Part shown: piece by piece, positions 23,493 to 35,929 of the stretch
Numbering within the stretch: the stretch's first letter is position 1
Layout of the letters: the number at the start of each line of letters is the position of its first letter
Assembly (NCBI GenBank): GCA_016081115.2
Contig: CM071930.1
Span: 34,177,641-34,241,640, forward strand
Source: Rehmannia glutinosa
Lineage: Eukaryota; Streptophyta; Magnoliopsida; Lamiales; Orobanchaceae
Direction of reading: 5' to 3'
Length of the DNA: 64,000 nucleotides
Notes under the pieces: model-generated
Seen by the model: only the letters and a program-made list of their open reading frames with translations
What the model was told of the DNA's origin: nothing
Databases searched by the model: none
Program-made: the position numbers and the translations under genes

Positions 23493-26400
23493 ATTGCATC
23501 TTCTGGAATATCTGGGGGATCGGGAACATTGCTTCTCGCAATGTTCTTAAGGCTTTATGTCACAAACATAAACCTTCTATTTTAGCCATTTGTGAACCTA
23601 AAGTGGTCATTTCATCCATTTCGGATTCTTACTAGAATAGCTTGGGCCTCAGTTTCGCCGCTCAGAGCTTCCGTGCGAACGGACGCCCAGATATCTGGGT
23701 CCTATGCGATGCCAACATCTCGGTCCTTAATCAGGTTTGGTCCTCTTCTTAGTGTATTATTCTGCAAATTCAATTTTGTTCTTTGGTTTTCCATGTTGGT
23801 TTCGCTCATGGTTTGTGTGATCATGTTGCTCGGCGTGCACTTTGGTTGGAGCTGAGGAATTTGGGTCTTACTGATCTGCTACTTATTGGGGATTTCAATG
23901 CTGTGTTGGGTCATCATGAGCGCTCTGGCACGAGTACTCTATCCTAGGCTTCTTGCAAAGACTTTAGGGATTTCTTGGAGGATGCAAGGCTATTTGCTGT
24001 GCCGACTTCGGGAAATTTGTTTACTTGTGCTCCCCCGAGGCCTCTAGCTCTTCTTCAAAGCCAACCGGATCGAGCCCTGGCAATTGGCCCATTTTTCAAT
24101 CTTTGGCAAGTTGTTAAGGGCTTAGTCCTTCCGCGCATTGGCTCAGATCACCATCCCATACTGGTGTCCTGTTCGTCCTCCATTACCAAGGGACCTTCTC
24201 CATTTCGATTCCAACGTATGTGGATTCATCATGACTCTTTCAGGGGTATTATTCTTTACGCCTCTTGGGCTCTCCTTGACGCCCGACCCTCTACAACGCA
24301 TCATGTGGAAGCTCAAGAGGTTGAGACAGACGATTAAGGTATGGAACAAGGAGATTTTTGGGGATGTTAACCGCCAGGTGGATTATCAGATGGAAAAGGT
24401 CCAGCAGATTCAAGCAGATATTCAATCCGAGGGTTTCACGGAGGAGCTAAGGGACAGGGAATTGGAGGCGCAGACAGAGCTTTCTCGCACATTGCTCATG
24501 CAGTCGGAATTTCTTCAGCAGAAAGCCCGTACTGCATGGTTAAAAGATGGTGATCAGAACATCGCATTCTTTCATCATCTCGGCCAGATTAGAAGCAGAC
24601 GTGCAGGGATTCAGGGATTGATGGTTGACGGTACTTTCACGGAGGATCCGGGGACCCTCGCTAATCATATTGTCTCATTTTATACAACTCTATTTGCAGA
24701 TACAGGGCATACCAGCTCGGATTATACTTTGGTTGACCAGTTGATTTCGCCTACCATTACGACAATTGATAATGCGCTCTTGACGGCCATCCCTTCGGTG
24801 TCCGAGGTAAAGGAGGCAGTTTTTGATATGGGTTTTGATAGTGCACCGGGGCCGGACGGTTTTAGTGGGAGATTCTATCAGCATTTCTGGGACATTGTGT
24901 CAGATGAGGTGTTGGCGGCAGTCCGTTATTTCTTTGTCACGGCCTCCTTTCCGACAGGGTTGAATGCTAGTTTCATGGCACTCATCCCAAAAACAATGGA
25001 GGCTAATGCGGTGGAGGACTTTAGGCCGATTGTCATGAGTAATTTTCTTTTTAAAATTATCACGAAGATCCTGGCAACTCATCTGGGCTCCATCATCTCT
25101 TCGTACTTGTCTCCAACTCAGTTTGGATTTATCCCAGGCAGGCAGATTCATGACTGTATTGCGCTAGTTTCGGAGGGGTTTAACGTTTTGCAGGGGCGGA
25201 GTGATACCAACATGATTCTCAAGATTGACATACGCAAAGCTTTTGATACGATTCATTGGGGTTTTCTGATACACGTTTTGCGTCGCTTTGGTTTCTCCGA
25301 GGTCTTCATTCACTAGATTGAGATTATCCTGCGATCCTCCATAATTTCAGTCATTCTGAATGGGTCGCCCGTGGGTTATTGCTCTTGCTTTCGGGGGGTT
25401 AGACAGGGGGATCCGTTATCACCCCTTCTCTTTTGTATTGCACAGGATGTTCTGAGCAGGTTATTGGAGGAAGCGGTGCGGAGCAACCACCTTCAGGCCT
25501 TCATGGCACCTAAGCAGGTTGTTTTCCCTTCATCGATGATGTATGCGGATGATATTGTGATTATGTGTGGGGCATCCATGAGCAATGCACGTTCTATTAT
25601 TCAAGTGCTCAATCTATATGCGGACATTTCGGGGCAGATTTTCAATCCTAATAAATCTAAAGTTTATGTTGGCACCCGGGTTTCTAATTATATGCGAGGA
25701 CATATTCAGGCGATTACAGGGACGCATCTTGGTGCCTTCCCTACGACCTACCTAGGCGCCACTATCTTCAAAGGGGCGCCAAAGGTGGCGGATCTCCAGC
25801 CCGTGTTCGATAAAATTATATTTAAGTTCAGGAGGTGGAAAGGGTCTTCTCTATCTATTGCTGGTCGTATTTGTTTGGTGAATTCGGTGATTACCAGCTC
25901 CTTCGTGCATACTATGATGGTGTACAAGTGGCCTAGAACTTTGCTTCGACAAATGGAAACGGCCATGCGTAATTTCATATGGACTGGGAATGTGAACTCT
26001 AAAGGTTCAGTGGTGGTTAACTGGAGTCGTTGTTGTATGCCTCGGGCAGAAGGAGGCTTGGGCGTCCGTTCCATTGTGGTTGCCAACAATGCCTTCCTTA
26101 TGAAGTTGCGTTGGAAGATTATGACTTCAAACTCTTTGGTTTACAGCATCCTCAGAAAATGCTTTTTCACCTCTGAGGGTTCTCCTCGCAGTTCGTATAT
26201 TCCATCTTCCATCTGGAGAGGGGTCAGGCCTGGGATCACAGGGATCTTGGAGGACTGCCGGTGGATTCCCGGATGCAACTCCAACGTTTCATTCTGGCTG
26301 GATAATTGGCTGGGCTGCACCATTGCAGATAGGATTGGTATCCCGCAAGAGTACAAATATTTATTTCGGCAGCGCATCTCGGATACTTTTATGATGGGAC

Positions 26401-27522
26401 TTGGCATTTCACCCTATCGTTTATAGAGGCATATTTGGAGATGGTTCGTGACATTGTTAGAATCCCGATCGCCCTGGATTCATCGGACGCGCGGGCATGG
26501 ATTCACTCCGACGATGGAATTGTTTCTTCGAAGGCGGCTTACTCATATCTGCGCCTCTATTCCCCGGTGGTGCAATGGGGTTCCTGGATTTAGTCACCTA
26601 ATATTCCGGAAAGAAGATCGATTGTGACTTGGCACGCCATTCATAATCGACTGGCTGTTCTGGACATCTTGCGTCCATGGGGTTCCTTCACAGGCCCCTC
26701 GGTTTGTGTTCTTTGTTGTGCTGATGCGGAATCTGTTGAGCATTTATTTGTCTCATGTGTTTTTGCAGGAGCCCTATGGAAGTGGATTTTCGATTCCTTT
26801 GATATTCACTACTTTAGGGCTTATAGTTTTAATGAATTCCTGGTGCATTTAATGGGTTTTCATTTCAGTGAGCAGGTTTCTTTTCTTTGGCGGGTTGCCA
26901 TATTATCCTGCATTTGGCTCATCTGGACAGAGGTTGCATGCATAATGACCAAAGGGACCTTCTCATTCTCCGCCGACTACGGGTTCCTGGGCGCCCTAGA
27001 CAGGCCCCAAAGATTGTGCAGGTTACATGGCAGAAGCCTTTGCCGGGATGGATTAAAGTTAACACAGACGGAAGCGCCATGGGGGCGCCCGGTCGCCTAA
27101 CGGCCTCCAGGGTTTTTCGTAACTGTAGGGGGTTCTTTTGGGGGTGCTTTGTGGAACGTTGTGGATTGGGTTTTTCCTTTGAGGCGGAGCTGGCGGCGGC
27201 TATGCGAGCCATTCACTATGCTTTTTCGAAGGGGTGGAAACAACTATGGCTGGAGTTGGACTTGGTCTATGTGGTGGAGTTGTTGCGAAGGAGATCGACA
27301 GGGGTGCCTTGGCGCCATTTGGGTAGGTGGCGGTTCACCCTTCACCTTCTTTCTCAGATGAATTTTGTGGTCTCTCACATCTTTAGGGAAGGCAACCGGG
27401 TAGTGGATATTCTTAGCAAGACGTCGCATGAGGATACGTGGTGGGGGACGCCCCCAGCGGCTATTATCCCATCACTCACTCAGGATTATGTTGGCCAATC
27501 TAATTATAGGTTTGCTAGCTAG
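23489..27522 (+). pseudogene. LINE ORF2: endonuclease-RT-RNase H, L-C
   Basis: The endonuclease (NIWGIGN, CEPKV, GDFNAVLG, DHHPILVS) occupies about 23489-24180 and carries several TAG stops at former Trp or Gln codons. The RT frame 24138-25313 is open, stops at a TAG (25314-25316), and resumes to 26426 with FRGVRQGDPLSPLLF and YADDIVIMCG both intact. The zf-RVT region (CVLC...ESVEHLFVSC) lies at about 26700-26760. RNase H (WIKVNTDGSA; AFSKGWKQLWLE; HIFREGNRV) runs to the stop at 27520-27522. A short deletion joins the zf-RVT and RNase H regions near 26925. Apart from the endonuclease, only a few changes disable it. Confidence 0.92.
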
Positions 27523-27575
27523 TGCGTCTGCTGTCTGTTATTTGAACGCACTTTCCTATGGTGGGTACTCTTTTT

Positions 27576-27620
27576 CCTTCCAAGGGTTTTTCCCACAATG
27601 GTGGGTTTTACCTTGGAAGG
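27576..27620 (+). other. Conserved 3' UTR stem-loop of L-C
   Basis: Both stems are identical to L-A. The only change is in the loop (AATG for AAGG). Confidence 0.8.
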
Positions 27621-27784
27621 TTTTAACGATGCCCCAACCATTCAGCCATCTGGTCGGCTTGTGACCATTTTGTTATCTGCTTTGATGTTGTTTACAGGCT
27701 TTACTTTGGCTACCTGATCAGCCTGTGATCGGGACGACTCTTTTTCATTTTTATATATATATTCTCGAATTTATTCAAAAAAAA

Positions 27785-27800
27785 AGGTAGAGGACGAGGG
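27785..27800. repeat. Right target-site duplication of L-C
   Basis: AGGTAGAGGACGAGGG; partner of 12651-12666. It also encodes Gly/Arg codons of Gy2 Gag. Confidence 0.85.
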
Positions 27801-30800
27801 AGATTCAGTATAGGAAGAGGCGCTGGTGTAGAAGAAAGTCAAGCGAGTAGACAACAAGGTCCAGCCAGAGTTTTTGCTATGACACAAGAAGAAGCTAAAG
27901 TTGCACCAACCGTAGTTACTGGTAATCTTTCAATCTCTGATAAAATGCTTATGTTTTATTTGATCCAGGAGCAACACATTCATTTGTCTCACAATCATTT
28001 GTATCACATTTGCGTAATGAACCGGAAACATTAGACTATGATTTACTAGTTCGAACCCCAGTAGGGAGTGTGGTGATTGTAAATACTGTATATCGTGACT
28101 GCAAAATTTTGATCGGTGAATCGAAATTGAGTGCTAACTTACTTGTTATGCCCTTAAGAGATTTTGATGCGGTTCTCGGTATGGACTGGTTAACTGAACA
28201 CCATGCTAAACTGGATTGTTTTACTAAAGAAATCGTGTTGGAGCTTACTGATCAGACGCATATTGTATTTAAAGGGAAAAGAGAAATTTTGCCTCCATGT
28301 ATAATATCTGCATCTACAGCTTTCAAAATGATTAAGAAAGGTTGTGAATGTTACCTAGCTCACGTAATAGACACACACTTGTGTGGTTTGAAACTAGAAG
28401 ACACTCCAGTGGTTAAAGAGTATCCAGATGTGTTCCCGGACGATTTACCTGGGTTAGCTCCAGATAGAGATATAGAGTTCACCATTGAACAACAACCAGG
28501 TACTGCAACAATTTCTATCCCTCCTTATAGAATGGCACCTGTTGAATTACAAGAACTAAAGATACAATTGCAAGAATTACTGGATAAAGGGTACATTATA
28601 CCAAGTGTTTCGCCATAAGGTGCACCTGTGTTGTTTGTTAAAAAGAAATATGGTACACTGAGATTGTGTATAGATTATCGACAACTGAATGGAGTGACAG
28701 TGAAGAATAAATATCCATTGTCTAGAATAGATGATTTATTTGATCAGTTGCAAGGTGCTAGAGTTTTCTCAAAGATTGATTTGAGATCAGGATATCACCA
28801 GTTGAAGATTGCAGAGGCTGACATTTCAAAAACAGCGTTCCGGACTAGGTGTGGCCATTACGAGTTTTTGGTATGCCTTTTGGACTGACAAATGCACCCG
28901 CTGTATTTATGGCATTGATGAATAATGTGTTTAGACCCTATCTAGATAAATTTGTTATTGTCTTTATTGATGATATCTTGGTATATTCTAAATCTGCTGA
29001 GGAACACGAACAACATTTGAGAATTTTGTTGCAAACCTTGCGAGAGAAAAAAATTGTATGCAAAACTCAGTAAATGTGAATTTTGGTTAGATCAAGTAAT
29101 CTTTTTGGGACACGTTGTTTCTGGTGATGGGATTAAATTTGATCAAGTGGGAAAACCCAAAAAGTGTTACAGAAGTTCGTAGTTTTCTAGGTCTAGCAGG
29201 ATACTATCGACGATTTGTTGAGAATTTTTCGCTTATTGCAACTCCACTGACAAAGTTACTACGAAAAGATGTTTCTTTCAAATGGACAGATAGTTGCCAA
29301 AAGAGTTTTGAAGAGTTGAAGAAAAGGCTTACCACTGCCCCAGTCTTGACTATTCCTTCAGGTACCGATGGATTTGTTGTTTACAGTGACGCTTCTTACC
29401 AAGGTTTAGGATGTGTTTTAATGCAACACGGTAAGGTTATTGCTTATGCGTCTAGACAACTTAAACCATATGAAATGTCTTACCCTACGCATGACCTTGA
29501 ACTAGCGGCGGTTGTATTTGTGTTTAAAATATGGAGGCATTACTTATATGGTGCCACATTCCAAATTTTCACTAATCATAAAAGCTTGAAATACTTATTG
29601 AGTCAGAAAGAGTTGAACATGCGTCAAAGAAAATGGCTTGAATTGCTGAAAGATTATGATTGTACCATCAAATATCATCCAGGGAAAGCTAATGTTGTTG
29701 CTGATGCTTTGAGCCGAAAATCATATGTTACTGTTTCTTATCTCTCAGTGCATGCTTTACCGTATCTGCTACATATGAGAAAGATGAATGTAGAATTGAA
29801 TGTAAATGATAAGGGTGTTTTATGTGCTTCACTTAGTGTTCGTCCTGTGATGATTGAAAGAATTAAACAAGCACAATTTCGAGATAATAAATTGACCAGT
29901 ATTGCGGAAAAAGTGAAACAAGAAAATAGTACATCATTTGTTCTGAATGATGATGGTAGTTTGACGATCAACAATCGACTTTGTGTTCCTGATGTTGATG
30001 GCTTGAGGCATGAGATAATGGAAGAAGCTCATAATACACCATATGCCATGCACCCAGGTAGTACAAAAATGTATCAGACCTTAAAAAGCCATTATTGGTG
30101 GCCCAGAATGAAGAAAGATGTAGCCGAGTATGTTTCAAAATGCTTAACTTGCTAGCGGAACATCAGACACCAGTAGGTAAATTGCATCCATTACCTAATC
30201 CTGTTTGGAAATGGGAGCGTATTACTATGGATTTCCTTTACGGTCTGCCTGTAACACCTAGGAAAAATGATGCAGTTTGGGTTATTATTGATCGACTAAC
30301 AAAGTCAGCTCACTTTTTACCATTTATATGGGGTTCTACTCTCAAAAATCTAGCAAAAAGATATGTGAATGAGATTCTTAAACTACATGGGGTACCCTTG
30401 TCTATTGTTTTAGATCGCGATCCTCGTTTTACATCAAGATTTTGGGGTAGCTTACAGCAGGCATTAGGTACTAAATTACATTTTAGTACAGCATTTCATC
30501 CACAGACAGATGGGAAGTCAGAGAGGACTATTCAAACTCTAGAGGATATGCTTCGTGCTTGTGTTCTTGAGTTTAAAGGTTCTTGGGATGAATACATTGC
30601 ATTGATAGAATTTGCCTACAATAATCAACATCATAACAACATTGGTATGGCGCCTTATGAAGCATTATATGGTAGGAAATGCAGGAATCCAGTATGTTGG
30701 GATGAAGAGGGAATACGGTTACTGGAAGGTCTAGATCTGATTCAAGACACAGTTGAAAAAGTCAAAATTGTTAAAAGTCGATTAAAAGCAGCTCAAGATA

Positions 30801-31311
30801 GGCAAAAGAGTTATATTGATCAACATAGGCGAAAAATGGAATATGAAGTTGGTGAGAAAGTATTTCTTCGTGTTTCTCCTTGGAAAGGTATTCTCAGATT
30901 TGGAAAGAAAGGTAAACTGAGTCCTCGTTATATCGGCCCCTATGAAATACTTGAAAGGGTTGGACCATTAGCTTATAGGCTTGCCTTGCCACCTGAATTG
31001 TCCCAGATTCATAATGTGTTCCATGTTAGTATGCTTCGTCGATACAGATCAGACCCCTCACATGTTCTTCGAGATGAACCAGTTGAAATTGCTAACAATC
31101 TGAGTTATGTTGAAGAACCTATGGAAATAGTGGGATACAAAGAAACACGACTTAGAAATAGAATGATTCCATTGGTAAAAGTGTTGTGGAGAAATCATTC
31201 TAGAGAGGAAGCTACATGAGAAACAGAACAACATATGAGAGAACAATATCCGTGGTTACTTACCAATACAGGTACAAATTTCGAGGATAAAATTTTTATG
31301 GGGGGGAGAAT
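27801..31311 (+). pseudogene. Gy2 pol: protease, RT, RNase H, integrase, chromodomain
   Basis: After the rest of the Gag tail the protease is seen in two frames (LFDPGATHSF region near 27957; FDAVLGMDWL near 28165). RT follows (CIDYRQLNGVTVKNKYPLS, SKIDLRSGYHQL, IDDILVYS) to about 29000, with a stop at 28616-28618 and shifts near 28880 and 29070. RNase H (VYSDASYQGLGCVL, ADALSRKS) and the integrase HHCC domain (MHPGSTKMYQ, CLTC) are in one frame to a stop at 30153-30155. The integrase core (TMDFLYGLP, DRDPRFTS, KSERTIQTLE) continues in the next frame. The C-terminal chromodomain (VKVLWRNHSREEATW) is cut by a TGA at 31217-31219. Five or more lesions disable it. Confidence 0.92.
31300..31311 (+). 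other. Gy2 polypurine tract
   Basis: GGGGGGGAGAAT sits immediately before the 3' LTR start TGTCATAAC. Confidence 0.85.
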
Positions 31312-31555
31312 TGTCATAACACAAAACATTTGCATTTTAATTAGTAGGGTTATTCAGTCATAAGCATAGTTACATGCATTTCGATACCTCATTTTTACAT
31401 TAGATTGCATGTGAATTGGCAAATTTAAGTTGTAGCATATGTAATATATGAAAAATGTCTACAATACAGGTACAACTATATGGGTATTTAATACAAATAG
31501 GTAATTATATAAGTTACATATACTATACGACAACACATATATAATTGGTATACAA
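31312..31555 (+). repeat. Gy2 3' LTR, truncated to 244 bp
   Basis: It matches the first part of the 5' LTR (9284 onward) and stops after ATAATTGGTATA. Next comes ACAAATAGGTAAT, which also occurs inside the LTR at about 31493, so the junction looks like a deletion with a copied filler. Confidence 0.9.
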
Positions 31556-32728
31556 ATAGGTAATCATAACAGTATCATTCATCAAAAAAAGGTGAGGGAT
31601 AGATTCAACCTGAGGAGAAGAATGTGTATTATGCAAGCAACAACAACAACGTGAAGCAAGGGAAGTGCCAACGCGATACTTTACAGTGACTTTATTGATG
31701 GCACGACAATCTGTACACATTCTCCACGCTCCATCTTTTTTTGGTACCACGATCACTGGTATGGCACATGGACTCATGCTTTCTCTAATTTTACCCTTTG
31801 TCAACAACTCCTCCACTTGCATTTGAATTTCTTTCGTCTCTTCCGGATTGGCTCTATATGCTGTTGGAAGCACCGCCCCTGGAATGAAATCAATTTGATG
31901 TTCAATTCCTCTTAGTGGAGGCAATCCATTTGGCTCTTCTTCCGGAAAGACATCATTGTATTCCTGCAAAAGAGAAATAAAAGAACTTGGCAAAGATGGG
32001 GTTAGCTCATTAGTGTTCAAATAGGACTCCTTAAACACCATTACTAACACACTCTTTTCTTCAACTAACGCCCGTTTTAAATCACTTGCTTTTGCATAGA
32101 AATTCAGCCTTTTTTTGCCCTCTACCTTTTCTCCCTCATTCACACTCAATTCATTCCTCTTATCATTATCTCCACGCTTTTTTTCATTCCTTTTTTTCCC
32201 CTCTTCCTTACTCTTTTTTTTTCTCTCGACCTCTCTTATTTTTCTTGCTTGGGACATTTTGATTTGATCTTCTTGCACTTGTTGTGGAGTCAAAGAAACA
32301 AGCTGGATATTTTTATTACGATGCTTGAGTGTGCATCGATTAAGAAAACCATCATACGTCACCCTTCTATCGAATTGCCATGGTCTCCCCAATAGAATAT
32401 GGCTAGCATGCATTGGTACCACATCACATAGAACATCATCTTTGTAATTGCCGATAGAAAATGATACCAAAACTTGCTTAGTCACACGAATTTCTCCACA
32501 ATCATTAAGCCATTGCAGCTTGTATGGATTAGGGTGCTTCGTGGTAGCTAAATTCAGTTTTTCCACCATTTCACAACTAGCAACATTAACACAACTTCCT
32601 CCATCAACAATTAACATGCACACCTTACCTTGAACTAAACACCTTGTGTGGAAGATGTTCTCCCTTTGTTGTTCAGCTTCTTCCATCTTTGTTTGCATGT
32701 TTAGAGCTCTTCTAACAACCAAAAGCTC
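31556..32728 (-). pseudogene. Gy1 gypsy: protease and start of RT
   Basis: On the minus strand the frame opens with LVVRRALN, then an aspartic protease with the chromovirus-style LIVDGGSCVNVAS active site and HILLGRPWQFDRRV, a very Lys/Glu-rich linker at about 32090-32260, and the RT start (PNGLPPLRGIEHQIDF; VPKKDGAWRMCTDCRAIN). After TVKYR the sequence leaves RT: about 135 bp to 31556 encode an unrecognised Cys-rich run. The missing RT centre should connect to 9283. The right edge at about 32728 abuts EPRV RNase H at a shared ATGGAG. The frame is open across about 380 codons. Confidence 0.88.
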
Positions 32729-33740
32729 TCCATAATTGCTGGAAATAATGTATTGTCCATCTGAATTATGAAATGGTGACCAATAAGATGAAATTCAAAC
32801 TTTTTGATCCCATTCTTCACAACAAGGATTTCTTTATAGACAGCATGGTAATGCTTCTCAGAATCTTTGAATTGACCACTTTCATGTCCACAATAAAAGA
32901 TTTTCCCATCTTCTTTTTCAAGCAAAATGGCTCCCCAATATTCATCACTAGCATCAGTCTGGAGAATCCTTTGTCCTGTACTTGGAATTTTCAATGGTGG
33001 AAGATTCTGGCACACTTGCTTGGGTTGTTGAACTGCTCTGGTCTGGGATGATCCCCATGGTGGAGCATTCTTCTTAAGCATCTTTGAAAGCTAGCTAGTA
33101 TATCTGGAGCAATCCGGAATGAAGTCTCTGATATAATTAACAATTCCAAGGAATTGTTGAATATCTTTGATTGACAAGTTTTCTTCCGGAAACTTTAGCA
33201 ATTCCTGAGCAATGTGTTGTTCTGGCTAATACAGATAGCATGATACCATGTGATTGAACAATGTCCAAGAATTGGTGTAGCAAAGTCTCATGCTCTTGTT
33301 TGTTTGATGAAAATAGTAAGATGTCATCAATGTAGATTAGGGTGGTATGTAGGATAGGTTCGAAAATTTGGGTCATTGCTTTTTTTGATATGGAGGGTGC
33401 AACCTTCAAACAAAATGGCATGACTGTCCATTGGTATTGGGCTATAGAAAGGCAAAAAGCAGTTTTATATCTATCTACTGGGATAATTCCCAATTGCCAA
33501 AACCCTGACTTCAAATCAAACTTGGAAAAGATTTGGGCTTTAGAAAGTTGGGAAAAAAGCATTTGAGTTTTAGGTAAAGGGAACTTATCATCAAGGAGGA
33601 AATGGTTAAGAGCTTTGTAATCAATAACAAGCCTCTTTTTCCCTCTTACCTGTTCAGCTCTTTTGTTGACATAGAATGCAGGGCAAGCCCAATTTGATTT
33701 TGTGGCCTCAATGAGTCCTAGTGCTAGGAGTTGGTTGCAT
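32729..33740 (-). pseudogene. EPRV1 reverse transcriptase and RNase H (first part)
   Basis: RT motifs on the minus strand are FSKFDLKSGFWQLG (about 33490-33535) and the catalytic YIDDILLFS (about 33300-33330). Upstream RT sequence in another frame reaches about 33730. RNase H begins near LPPLKIPSTG with the catalytic Asp in LQTDASDEYWGA (about 32930-32970) and the second active-site region at YHAVYKEIL. It stops at FPAIME, where Gy1 sequence starts. Frameshifts at about 33210 and 33560 and a stop near 33090 break the frame. The tail of the domain is on the plus strand from 37615. Confidence 0.85.
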
Positions 33741-33742
33741 TC

Positions 33743-34400
33743 TTACCTCGCAAGGTTTAGCTCTTCTGGAGTCATTCCTGGATGAGTAGCCTTGGTAGCA
33801 TTCACATCTTCATTCTTTTTGAAAGGGTGCTGAATAAAGAACTTCGGATTTTTCCAAAGTGGTGTTGGGTGATGGAAATCTGCATGAGAGTCTACACAAC
33901 ACTTGAGAAGCTGGTTGGTAATATCTCCATATTCTGGAGGTGCTTCTGATAGAGTAAAGAGCTTCTGGATGGGGGTGTAAGGTTGGAACTGTCTCTTGTA
34001 CTTCAACCCATGAGGTAGGATCTGTAGGCTATTAGCTTGGAAGAATAAATCAAAGCCCATTAAGATATCTTGTCCATGGAGTCTGCTACCAATAATCTTC
34101 ATCCATACAGTACAGTCTGGAAAGAGTTGAATTCCAATTGGCTTCTTTGTAATGGGCGAGGTATGAAAAGTCTGTCCATCAGCTGCATAGAAGTATTCGT
34201 GATGACTTTGCCAAGAATCTTCAAGTAGTATGTCGGTATTCATCATCGACTTTCTGGCTCCTGTATAAAATATGCCAATAGCCTTGATTGGTCTATCATA
34301 CTTGGATGGTAGAATTGGCACTTCAATATTTGGATACGACATCTCTTCTTGGATCAAGGAACTGGTTTTGAGTGATGGTTGTGACTTGATCATAAAGACT
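33743..34400 (-). pseudogene. EPRV1 aspartic protease region
   Basis: A minus-strand frame between the coat protein and RT. The active-site segment reads FYTGARKSMMN: the catalytic Asp of the family D-T-G triad is replaced by Tyr, which would abolish proteolysis. The distal conserved segment (ILMGFDLFF) is present near 34060. In the virus this enzyme cuts the polyprotein. The call rests on position in the polyprotein and this motif. Confidence 0.7.
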
Positions 34401-34444
34401 GGGAGCTCTGAGGATGAATCTTCTTCTTCTTCCTTCTTCTTCTT

Positions 34445-35929
34445 CTAGTCCTTCGTCATCAGTAGAATATTATATTGCAAATGCAGTGTCTTCATCCTGC
34501 TCGTTTTGCTCAGAAAATAAGGATTCAATATCAGCATCATCTGTTTCGGCATAATTGAGCTGGAATGCTTGTGATGCCAACTTCGCTGCTTTATCTTTCT
34601 TGTTAGGGTAATTCTTTGCAAAATGCCCTTTTCTTCCACATAGGAAACACCTGTTCGTCGACTTCTTTCTGAACGGTTTCCTTCTGAAGAATTGATAGGC
34701 TTTATTTCTTTTTGCCTTCTTCTGGATCTTTCTGATCTTTTTTTCGGGAAGACAAAGATGAACAAGTGCAGTTCTCCTTTCCTTTGCACTTTATCACCAG
34801 ATGAGAGTTTTTGCATGCAGATTTGAGGAGAGTTCTTTTGTCAAGCACGTCCTTGATGAACTGTTGCTCACACATCTTGTCTAGGGTTGCAAACGTCATC
34901 TGATGGATTTCGCCTAGACTAATTCTTGAGACTTCTCTCCTGGAAGCTTGAATCATTCTGTGTAACTCAGGCTGAAGTTCTTTTTTTGCCAACTTGTTGA
35001 TAATAGTGATATCTCCAATAAACTCTTGGTGAATTTCTCCAAGAACAAGAGATGGAGTTGAAACATTATAAATTTGGAGTTGTCGATACTCACCAAGGCT
35101 TTGAAACCATTCGCGTAGGATACCAACAAATCTTGAAGAGAATTCCATAAGGATTTGTTTCAGATTGGCTCCTTCTTTTGTTAGTGGGAGGTCAATCCAT
35201 GCTACAAAAGAGTGTAATCTCTCTCTTCTCTTCTGGATTGGAACATCATCCAATGAAAACCATGGACCATTTGTTGGTTTGGAGGATGAATCTGAAGGAC
35301 GGGGACGTGGTCCTTCTGCTTCTGGTTCCATATCTTCTTGAAACTTTCGCATTAATCGTTCAAAGATATTGTCGCTTGCTTCTCGGAGTATCTCCAGCCA
35401 TAAGTATAGCGGATAGATCAGAACATCTAGTTCGGACTCAAAGATCATAGGATTCTTCTCCGATAGGGATGATTTAGCATCCTCGTAGTCCGATTCTTTT
35501 TCGAAGGGAAGAGGTAGTTTCTTCAGAGGTCTGATTTTTCCACCATTGTACTGGAATATTTCCTGGAATAAGGGATGGTCTGGCCATGAAGGATTCTGTT
35601 GGGTTTTTCTCTTCAGATTTGGAAGAGGATGGAGGTATTTCATGACTCTTTGGAGGTGGTTGGCTTTTTAGAGTAGATAGCTTTTTCTTTGACTTTTTAG
35701 GAATATCAAGTGGAATACTTGAAACCATACCAAAATAAGTAGGATAATTTGGAGGAGATATAGGAGGTGATTCATATTTGGAACTATAACTGGGAAAGAA
35801 GGATAAGGACTTACTTTGACTGCTCCTATCCCTTTCGATTTGAGAAAGTTCCTTCTTTAGTCTCCTGATCTCAGCTTCTCTCTGCATGAATTCTGCTCCA
35901 AACTGGTTTTGTTCAATTAGGTTCCTCAC
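34445..35929 (-). pseudogene. EPRV1 coat-protein region with zinc knuckle
   Basis: The minus-strand frame to about 34702 has a long acidic/hydrophobic capsid-like domain (FVAWIDLPLTKEG, ASRREVSRISLGEIHQMTF, MCEQQFIKDVLDKR), a conserved core in caulimovirid coat proteins, then a basic Cys-containing stretch. A shifted frame carries a knuckle-like CFLCGRKGHFAKNY near 34610-34650, in which the last Cys is Tyr, followed by an acidic tail. The N-terminal part (35474-35929) is in a different frame and is Ser/Pro-rich after a coiled-coil-like segment. At least three frame changes are present. Confidence 0.7.

Larger units (their letters stand above)
20991..27784 (+). mobile_element. L-C: full-length L1-type LINE in Gy2 gag
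   Basis: It has a short 5' UTR, ORF1 from 21090, ORF2 from 23489 to 27522, a 3' UTR with the family stem-loop, and a TATTC-A(n) end. The 16-bp TSD is at 12651-12666 and 27785-27800; the left copy is displaced because Cop landed at the very 5' end of L-C. The first few bases of L-C (about 12667-12669) therefore lie left of Cop. The RT region is the best preserved of the plus-strand copies. Confidence 0.92.
9284..31555 (+). mobile_element. Gy2: Ty3/gypsy chromovirus (Tekay/Del-like), nested host
   Basis: It has a 5' LTR at 9284-11515, an initiator-Met-tRNA primer site, gag, pol with a C-terminal chromodomain, a polypurine tract, and a 3' LTR cut after 244 bp. It is inserted in the pol of Gy1; the five bases before the 5' LTR are ACAAT, but the matching right TSD is lost with the 3' LTR. 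Its gag is split by L-C and Cop, so about 7.1 kb of the 22.3 kb is Gy2 itself. Long LTRs over 2 kb, the chromodomain and the tract before TGTCATAAC fit the Tekay/Del clade. Confidence 0.9.

Noticed and set aside
32090..32260. Separate nuclear protein from the Lys/Glu-rich minus-strand stretch
   Set aside because: It is in frame between the protease and RT of Gy1, where such linkers occur.
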